From the NCBI GenBank assembly GCA_947458565.1, contig CANGZK010000040.1, positions 1 through 9,051 on the forward strand: a stretch of DNA of 9,051 nucleotides. The letters are read 5' to 3'. Position numbers and translations under genes: made by a program. This DNA comes from Acidimicrobiaceae bacterium. Lineage in GTDB: Bacteria > Actinomycetota > Acidimicrobiia > Acidimicrobiales > Ilumatobacteraceae. The stretch's first letter is position 1; every line of letters starts with the position of its first letter. The notes under the pieces were generated by a model. The model was given only the letters and a program-made list of their open reading frames with translations. It was not told where the DNA came from and ran no database searches. Of this stretch, positions 3,976 through 9,051 are shown one piece after another.

Positions 3976-6900
3976 GCCAAGATCTTGCGCGTTCATGAGC
4001 TTGCTAAAGAGCTCGGCATGTCCAATCAAGAGACCCTTGATTTGTGCGGCAAGATGGGCATTGGTGTAAAAACACAATCCTCGACAATTATTGAGCAACA
4101 GGCAGATCGTGTGCGCACAAAGGCGCAGCGCGAAGGCCTTGTGCGCGATGTGCAGCCTGAAGAACCAAAGCCAGTAAAAAAGGCCGTGAAGAAGGCCGCT
4201 GTCAAAAAAACTGAAGGCGATGCGAGCGAAAAAACTCCAGTCAAGAAAGCGGCTGCAAAAAAAGCTGTTGCTAAGAAAGCCGTTGCTAAGAAGGCAGTTG
4301 CGAAAAAAACTGTTGCTGACAAAACTTCAGCCGATACAAGCGAGTCGGCGACAGAAGTGGTTGAAGCACCTCAAGCTCCAGTTGCGCATGCTCCAGTTAT
4401 TTCATCTGCGCGGCCAATCCAGTCTGCTGCACCAGTTGCACGCGCAGTAACTGCTCCTGCTCCAACGCCAGCACCTGTGGCGGCTCCAGCACCTGCTCCA
4501 GTTGATGCGGCTCCTGTCGCACCTGCGGCGCCAACCGAGCAAACTCCTGCTTCGCAACCAGCACCAGCTGCGCCAAGTGCACCAGTTGCTCGCACAGCTC
4601 CAAGCGGTCGCCCAATTCCTCCACCGCCAGGTAGCAGTCGTCCAATTCCTCCTCCGCCAGGTGGCGCACGTCGTCCAGGAGACAGCGGCCCACGTCCTCC
4701 ACTTACTCGTCCAATTGGTCCCTCAACAGGTCGACCAGGCGGTGGAGCAGGTGCACGTACAGGTCGTCTTTCAGGCACCGCGCTAGGTCGTGGACCAGTC
4801 GGAACTGGTGGACCAATGCGTCCTTCGGCTCCGGGCGGCGCTCGTCCAGGTGGTCCAGGTGCTCGTCCAGGTGGCCCAGGTGGTCGTCCTCCGTTCGGTG
4901 GTGGCGCTCGTCCGGGTGGTCCAGGCGCTGGCGCAGGTGCTCGTCCAGGTGGTCCAGGTGCTGGTGGCCCTGGTCGTCCAGGTGGCGGTCGTCCCGGTGG
5001 TCCAGGTGGCGGACAACGTCGTGCTCCTAAAAAGAAATCACGTGCTCGTCGTCGTCAAGACTTCGACGAAATGTTGCCGCAAACTCCAACGAGTTACACG
5101 GCAAGTCATGCAGCAGTTCCTGAGGGCATCATCATTATCGAGCGTGGTTCGTCTGCACAAGAGTTTGCTCCAAAATTGAATCGTACGTCTGCTGACGTGG
5201 TTCGTTTCTTGCTCGAGCATGGCGAAATGGTTACTGCAACCATGACACTTGCCGATGAGCAAATGGAATTGTTCGCACTTGAAGTGAGCGCTGAAATCTT
5301 GCTTGTTGATCCAGGTCAACAAGAAGAGATGGAATTGCAAGCCATGTTCGACGACTCTGATGACGATGACGAAGCATTGCAACAGCCTCGTTCGCCGATC
5401 ATCACGGTGATGGGTCACGTTGACCACGGTAAAACTACGTTGCTCGACCGCATTCGCTCAACAAGCGTGGTCAGTGGCGAAGCTGGTGGCATCACACAGC
5501 ACATTGGTGCTTATCAAGTTGTTAAAGAAGGCAAGTCGATCACATTTATTGACACACCAGGTCACGCTGCATTCACAAAAATGCGCGCACGTGGTGCTCA
5601 AGTAACCGACATCGTTGTATTGATGGTTGCTGCCGATGACGGTGTCATGCCGCAAACAGTCGAAGCAATTAGTCATGCTCGCGCTGCCGAAGTTCCAATT
5701 GTTGTTGCAATCAACAAGATTGATAAAGACAACGCAGACGTCCAGCGTGTACTTGCTCAACTTGCAGAGAATCAGCTCACTCCAGAAGCATGGGGCGGAG
5801 AGACCATCGTTGTTGAAATGGCAGCACAAAGCGGTCTTGGTGTTGACGACTTGCTCGAGCAATTGAGCGTGTTGGCCGAGATCGAAGAATTCACTGCCAA
5901 CCCAACTGGTCGCGCTAAAGGCATTGTGCTTGAAGCACAACTCGACATTGGTCGTGGTCCAGTCGCAACAGTTCTCGTAGACAAAGGCACGCTCAAGGTG
6001 GGCGACCCGATCGTTGCTGGCGCAGCCTGGGGCAAAGTGCGAGCACTCATCAACGATCGTGGCGAGCAGATCAAAGAAGCTGGTCCTTCGACACCGGTTC
6101 AAGTTCTAGGTTTGAGCGCGGTGCCAAATGCCGGCGACGAATTCCGCTCTGCACCAAACGAAAAGACTGCAAAGACTGTGGCCGAAGCCCGCGAACAGCG
6201 TTATCGCACGCTCAATCAGCGCGGTGATGCTCGTGTGCAGCGTGGTGTCAAGTTGGAAGACATCTTCTCCCAAATTCAGGCTGGCGAAGTTGCCACGCTC
6301 AACGTCATCATCAAATCCGACGTGCATGGTTCGTTGGAAGCAGTGACTGAGAGCTTACGCAAACTCGAGCGTGACGACGTGCGTGCGGCATTTGTGCACC
6401 GTGCTGTCGGTGCAATCACCGAAAACGACATCGCCCTCGCCGCAGCAACTAATGCCACATTGATCGGTTTCAATGTGCGACCAGATCGCAAAGTACGCGA
6501 TATGGCTGCGGCTGAAGGCGTCGAGATTCGCACCTACGAAATCATTTACAAGTTGATTGAAGACATCGAAAAGGCCATGAAGGGCATGCTTGCCCCAGAA
6601 TTTGAAGAAGTGGTCACTGGCGAAGCCGAAGTGCGCGAGATATTCCGCGCACCAAAGGTCGGAGCCATTGCGGGTTGCTCGGTTCGTATGGGTGTTGTTA
6701 CTCGCGGATCCAAGGTTCGCTTTCTTCGTGACGGCACAATCATTTGGAAGGGCGCGATCAACTCACTGCGCCGCTTCAAAGATGATGTCCGTGAGGTTCG
6801 TGAAGGTTTCGAGTGTGGTATCAGCCTCACAGACTTCCAGGATCTCAAAGAAGGCGACATCATCGAAACATTCGAGCTGCGCCAAATCGCGCGCGACTAG
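3973..6900 (+). CDS. infB: Translation initiation factor IF-2
   Basis: IF-2 is the GTPase that places fMet-tRNA on the 30S subunit and promotes 50S joining. The 975-residue protein begins with an IF2N subdomain (1 to about 55) and a long low-complexity region (about 60-350) of Lys/Ala, Pro/Ala, Pro-rich and Arg-Pro-Gly-Gly repeats. A basic KKKSRARRR patch precedes a second N domain at about 375-465. The GTPase domain has all its boxes: GHVDHGKT (481-488), GGITQHIGA (505-513), DTPGH (527-531), NKID (581-584) and the G5-like AAQSGLG (617-623). The beta-barrel domains and the C-terminal initiator-tRNA-binding domain follow, ending EGDIIETFELRQIARD. The long disordered N-terminus is typical of Actinobacteria. 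Only 11 nt separate it from the next gene, with no terminator. Confidence 0.98.
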   Translation: MAKILRVHELAKELGMSNQETLDLCGKMGIGVKTQSSTIIEQQADRVRTKAQREGLVRDVQPEEPKPVKKAVKKAAVKKTEGDASEKTPVKKAAAKKAVAKKAVAKKAVAKKTVADKTSADTSESATEVVEAPQAPVAHAPVISSARPIQSAAPVARAVTAPAPTPAPVAAPAPAPVDAAPVAPAAPTEQTPASQPAPAAPSAPVARTAPSGRPIPPPPGSSRPIPPPPGGARRPGDSGPRPPLTRPIGPSTGRPGGGAGARTGRLSGTALGRGPVGTGGPMRPSAPGGARPGGPGARPGGPGGRPPFGGGARPGGPGAGAGARPGGPGAGGPGRPGGGRPGGPGGGQRRAPKKKSRARRRQDFDEMLPQTPTSYTASHAAVPEGIIIIERGSSAQEFAPKLNRTSADVVRFLLEHGEMVTATMTLADEQMELFALEVSAEILLVDPGQQEEMELQAMFDDSDDDDEALQQPRSPIITVMGHVDHGKTTLLDRIRSTSVVSGEAGGITQHIGAYQVVKEGKSITFIDTPGHAAFTKMRARGAQVTDIVVLMVAADDGVMPQTVEAISHARAAEVPIVVAINKIDKDNADVQRVLAQLAENQLTPEAWGGETIVVEMAAQSGLGVDDLLEQLSVLAEIEEFTANPTGRAKGIVLEAQLDIGRGPVATVLVDKGTLKVGDPIVAGAAWGKVRALINDRGEQIKEAGPSTPVQVLGLSAVPNAGDEFRSAPNEKTAKTVAEAREQRYRTLNQRGDARVQRGVKLEDIFSQIQAGEVATLNVIIKSDVHGSLEAVTESLRKLERDDVRAAFVHRAVGAITENDIALAAATNATLIGFNVRPDRKVRDMAAAEGVEIRTYEIIYKLIEDIEKAMKGMLAPEFEEVVTGEAEVREIFRAPKVGAIAGCSVRMGVVTRGSKVRFLRDGTIIWKGAINSLRRFKDDVREVREGFECGISLTDFQDLKEGDIIETFELRQIARD
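4258..4317 (+). repeat. Tandem KKAVA pentapeptide repeat in the IF-2 N-terminus
   Basis: Residues 96-115 of IF-2 are four consecutive copies of the pentad KKAVA, the last degenerated to KKTVA. More KKA units precede them (for example 91-93). The codons vary between copies (aaa/aag, gct/gcc), so the repeat is kept at protein level more than at DNA level. Such basic Lys/Ala repeats resemble histone H1-like tails and probably contact RNA or the ribosome nonspecifically. Confidence 0.75.
4609..4662 (+). repeat. Duplicated RPIPPPPG motif in IF-2
   Basis: RPIPPPPG occurs at residues 213-220 and again at 223-230, separated by two serines. The DNA copies (24 bp, 30 bp apart) differ at two positions. 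The segment is a proline-rich, probably polyproline-II stretch between the Pro/Ala region and the glycine-rich region. Confidence 0.7.
4801..5010 (+). repeat. Degenerate Arg-Pro-Gly-Gly-Pro-Gly repeat tract in IF-2
   Basis: Residues 277-346 are built almost only from Gly, Pro, Arg and Ala, with at least five RPGGPG units (for example GARPGGPGARPGGPGGRP). At DNA level the unit cgtccaggtggtccaggt recurs with small changes, so slippage or unequal recombination could change its length between strains. The tract is expected to be disordered. The strongly skewed composition also opens long meaningless frames on both strands. Confidence 0.8.
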
Positions 6901-6911
6901 TCTTGTCGGTT

Positions 6912-7547
6912 ATGGCCGACATTAATTTTCATTTCGATCCGATCTGCCCATGGGCCTGGATCACCAGCAGGTGGGTGACCGAAGTTCAACAATTGCGCAA
7001 CTACGAAGTGTCGTGGAAGTTCATTTCGCTCAAAATGATCAATGAGAGCACTGACTATTCCAAGATGTCACCAGGACATCTCGAAGGACATGTTTTTGGC
7101 TTGGAAGTATTGCGCATTGCAAGTGCGGCTCGTACAGCAGAAGGCAACCCCGGTGTTGCAAGTGTGTACACCGCATTTGGCACAGCGCTGCACACATACC
7201 ATCGACGCGAAGAGGCAATGAAGGATTCGCCAGCGTTTTATGTGAAAGTGCTTACAGAGGCTGGTTTGCCAAACAAGTGGGCCGAATCAAGTACTGACGC
7301 CACTCATGATGAAGTCATCCGATTTGAGTCGCAAGCTGCACTTGAACGAACTGGCAAAGATGTTGGAACACCAATCATCACCTTCAATCCACAGACAGAT
7401 CGAGAAGCGAGTCTCTTTGGCCCAGTGATTTCCAAGATTCCGCGAGGAGATGAAGCGGTTCGACTTTGGGATGCGGTGCAAGTGATCGCAGAGTCGGGTG
7501 TGTCAGAGATCAAGCGCACACTTCGCGCCCGACCCCAGTACGACTAG
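6912..7547 (+). CDS. DsbA-superfamily oxidoreductase, mycothiol-dependent nitroreductase (Rv2466c)-like, single cysteine
   Basis: The 211-residue product has the thioredoxin-like fold of DsbA/FrnE proteins and matches the Rv2466c family: FHFDPICPWAWITSRW at residues 6-21, GTP with the expected cis-Pro at 154, and FGPVISKIPRGDEAVRLWD near the C-terminus. Rv2466c reduces substrates using mycothiol, the actinobacterial thiol. The active-site motif here is CPWA (C12, A15) instead of CPWC, and C12 is the only cysteine, so a monothiol route with an external thiol is implied. There is no signal peptide, so it is probably cytoplasmic. The ATG at 6912 is chosen because MAD directly precedes the fold; the ribosome binding site is poor, so it may depend on infB translation. 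A TTG at 6903 is an alternative. Confidence 0.85.
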   Translation: MADINFHFDPICPWAWITSRWVTEVQQLRNYEVSWKFISLKMINESTDYSKMSPGHLEGHVFGLEVLRIASAARTAEGNPGVASVYTAFGTALHTYHRREEAMKDSPAFYVKVLTEAGLPNKWAESSTDATHDEVIRFESQAALERTGKDVGTPIITFNPQTDREASLFGPVISKIPRGDEAVRLWDAVQVIAESGVSEIKRTLRARPQYD

Positions 7548-7574
7548 TAAGCGATCGAGACGAGAAGAGAATTC

Positions 7575-8618
7575 ATGAAAGTTGTTTACACACCAGCACA
7601 TATGGGTCATAACCCACATGAAGAGATTTCAGCATCACGTTCCGCTTCGCCGTTCGAGCACATCGGTCGCGCTGAAGCGATTAAAGAGACCTTGATCAAC
7701 GATTCAACAATGGAATTTTTGTCGCCGACCGAGTGGGGCACAGAACCAATTGATGCAGTCCATACGCCAGGCCTGAATAAGTTTTTGATGACTGCATGGG
7801 CCGACTATCAGCGTGAGGTGCGTCCAAGTCACGAAGTCGTTCCCGATTTCTTTTATCGCCCTTCTTTGCGTGAAGCAATGAGTCAAATTGAAGAACCCGC
7901 AGCCGTTAACGCCCGACTTGGCTGGTGGTGCTTTGAGACGACAACACCGCTCACCGAGGGCACCTACACAGCAGCACGTGCTGCGGTCGATACTGCTCTC
8001 ACTGCAACGAAGCTGGTTCTTGATGGCGAGTCGTATTCGTACGGTTTGTGCAGGCCTCCAGGCCATCACGCCACAACCGATCTGTATGGCGGATATTGCT
8101 TCTTCAATAACGCAGCAATTGCCGCACACCATGTGGCCACCACCACTGGCACGAAGGTGACAGTGCTTGACGTTGACTATCACCATGGCAATGGCACCCA
8201 AGAGATTTTCTACGAACGCGACGATGTGCAGTATGTGTCGCTGCATGGCGACCCACAGCGTGCTTACCCGTACTTCACCGGCTACAGCGATGAACAAGGA
8301 TCCGGAAAAGGACGCGGTTCGACGTTTAACGTGCCACTCGCTGCTCGCACAGAGGACGATTTCTACCTGTCGGCACTTGATAAAGCATGTGCGGCCATCA
8401 CCAAATTTGGACCAAGCATGGTGATCGTTTCACTCGGGCTTGACACATTTTTCACAGACCCAATTAGCGATTTATCGGTTACTCAAGACGGCTTCAAGCG
8501 CAGTGGTGATTTAGTGCGTCAGATGGGTTTGCCAACGGTGGTATTGCAAGAGGGCGGGTACGACGTGGATGCACTGGGCAACAATGTGCAGGCTTGGCTG
8601 CACGGCCTCGCTAGTTAG
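7575..8618 (+). CDS. Acetylpolyamine amidohydrolase, histone deacetylase superfamily
   Basis: This zinc hydrolase family removes acetyl groups from acetylated polyamines or other small amides. The 347-residue protein is close to the 341-residue Mycoplana ramosa enzyme. Visible residues: the catalytic His pair in RPPGHHA (H164, H165), zinc ligands D201 and H203 in DVDYHHGNG, the third ligand D290 in LGLDTF, and the transition-state Tyr Y329 in EGGYD. All stand a constant six residues after their counterparts in the Mycoplana enzyme as I recall its numbering. SLHGDPQRAYPYFTGY and the FLMTAW segment favour the polyamine subgroup over histone or acetoin enzymes. A purine-rich AGAAGAGA precedes the ATG. 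It lies 27 nt after the oxidoreductase gene, probably in the same transcript, and its stop overlaps the converging gene's stop. Confidence 0.9.
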   Translation: MKVVYTPAHMGHNPHEEISASRSASPFEHIGRAEAIKETLINDSTMEFLSPTEWGTEPIDAVHTPGLNKFLMTAWADYQREVRPSHEVVPDFFYRPSLREAMSQIEEPAAVNARLGWWCFETTTPLTEGTYTAARAAVDTALTATKLVLDGESYSYGLCRPPGHHATTDLYGGYCFFNNAAIAAHHVATTTGTKVTVLDVDYHHGNGTQEIFYERDDVQYVSLHGDPQRAYPYFTGYSDEQGSGKGRGSTFNVPLAARTEDDFYLSALDKACAAITKFGPSMVIVSLGLDTFFTDPISDLSVTQDGFKRSGDLVRQMGLPTVVLQEGGYDVDALGNNVQAWLHGLAS

Positions 8619-9051
8619 CCCCGGCCTCCGGCCTCTAAGAATTGGGTTGCCTTCAAAATTTCGGCCATGCGCCAACCCAGGGTTCGTGCAAATCCAGGTG
8701 ACATATGGTTCCCGTCCGACCAGACGATTGCACCGTTTCCAGTTGGGTCGCAAATAGGGGCTCGAGGGCATATCCAATCGTCGATACTCACAGTTACTAC
8801 GTTGCTGCGCGTCGAGTCCAACTCTCGTTCAAACAATTCAAATTTTGTGGGTTCAGTGGAGATTTCAAATGCACACAATTTGCGCGCCTCAGACGTTGAA
8901 GCATCTAAAACACAAACCCTCGAGTCAAAATCATTCGTCTCAGGGATTGGTTCAACAATCAAGACGTTGCGACCCTCAGACGTATATTTGTCTATGGTGT
9001 CACTTGCAAGTTGGTTCACACTCTCTAAGCCGCGTTCACCAAGTGTCTCGA
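8615..9051 (-). CDS. C-terminal part of an SGNH-domain protein, probably an acyltransferase-3/SGNH fusion (5' end outside the window)
   Basis: The frame is open from the right edge to TAA at 8617-8615, giving 144 residues with no need for a start inside the window. A GTG at 9019 continues upstream in frame as ETLGERGLES. Recognisable features are a Rossmann-like strand VLIVEPIPE, two cysteines in WICPRAPIC that could form a disulfide, and SDGNHMSPGFARTL, which fits the final DxxH catalytic block of SGNH hydrolases. This ending is typical of the C-terminal SGNH domain of OafA/YrhL-type membrane acyltransferases, which O-acetylate cell-surface glycans outside the membrane. The membrane part would lie beyond the edge and is not seen, so a stand-alone SGNH protein cannot be excluded. 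It converges on the amidohydrolase gene with a 4-nt overlap. Confidence 0.65.
   Translation of the reverse strand, partial: ETLGERGLESVNQLASDTIDKYTSEGRNVLIVEPIPETNDFDSRVCVLDASTSEARKLCAFEISTEPTKFELFERELDSTRSNVVTVSIDDWICPRAPICDPTGNGAIVWSDGNHMSPGFARTLGWRMAEILKATQFLEAGGRG

Noticed and set aside
4371..4778. Long open frames antisense to the IF-2 repeat region, plus others in the alternate plus frames
   Set aside because: They are produced by the skewed Gly/Pro/Arg/Ala codon composition of infB, have low-complexity products, no family motifs and no ribosome binding sites.
5458..6102. 214-codon open frame antisense to the IF-2 GTPase domain
   Set aside because: It lies wholly within the conserved GTPase-coding stretch, and its Cys/Asn-rich translation looks like a shadow frame.
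7704..8297. 197-codon open frame antisense to the amidohydrolase gene
   Set aside because: The plus-strand frame carries every catalytic residue of the family; the antisense product matches nothing.
8619..8635. GGCC-TCC-GGCC inverted repeat as a terminator between the converging genes
   Set aside because: The stem is only 4 bp with a 3-base loop, no T-run follows on either strand, and it lies inside the minus-strand coding sequence.

Overview
The window looks like a chromosomal housekeeping region of an actinobacterium with medium GC content. My best guess is a planktonic Acidimicrobiia-like lineage, but the sequence alone does not prove that. Three things point to Actinobacteria: the prolyl-tRNA synthetase closely resembles the mycobacterial type, down to its M-I-x-x-M-S start; IF-2 has a very long Lys/Ala, Pro/Ala and Arg-Pro-Gly-Gly-rich N-terminus; and there is a homologue of the mycothiol-dependent nitroreductase Rv2466c.

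Left arm (minus strand, 1-1942): proS, followed 2 nt later by the first 54 codons of a class I mannose-6-phosphate isomerase gene (manA) that runs off the left edge. The 288-bp gap at 1943-2230 separates proS from the divergent rimP-nusA-infB operon and is the most information-dense part of the window. It holds a perfect TATAAT -10 box and a perfect CGAAC-N4-GTTCG palindrome between the -35 and -10 (the form of the Gram-positive/mycobacterial LexA SOS box). Downstream lie a perfect 11-bp hairpin with a T-run (a leader terminator or attenuator) and a second bulged hairpin, then a strong ribosome binding site.

Centre (plus strand, 2231-6900): rimP (30S maturation), nusA (transcription elongation, termination and antitermination) and infB (IF-2). 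rimP and nusA overlap by 4 nt; infB starts 3 nt after nusA at a TTG codon. NusA carries a 70-residue acidic, Trp-containing tail after KH2. The usual rbfA/truB neighbours do not follow infB.

Right arm (plus strand, 6912-8618): a DsbA-superfamily mycothiol-dependent nitroreductase-like protein with one cysteine (CPWA instead of CPWC), then an acetylpolyamine amidohydrolase of the histone deacetylase superfamily with all catalytic residues. Short gaps and no visible terminator suggest both are read through from infB. The last gene, on the minus strand and cut by the right edge, encodes the C-terminal part of an SGNH-type (probably acyltransferase-linked) protein. Its stop codon overlaps that of the amidohydrolase tail to tail.

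The most noteworthy hypothesis is that this core transcription/translation operon is controlled both by a LexA-type repressor and by attenuation in its leader. I see no tRNA, rRNA, CRISPR array, insertion sequence or phage gene.
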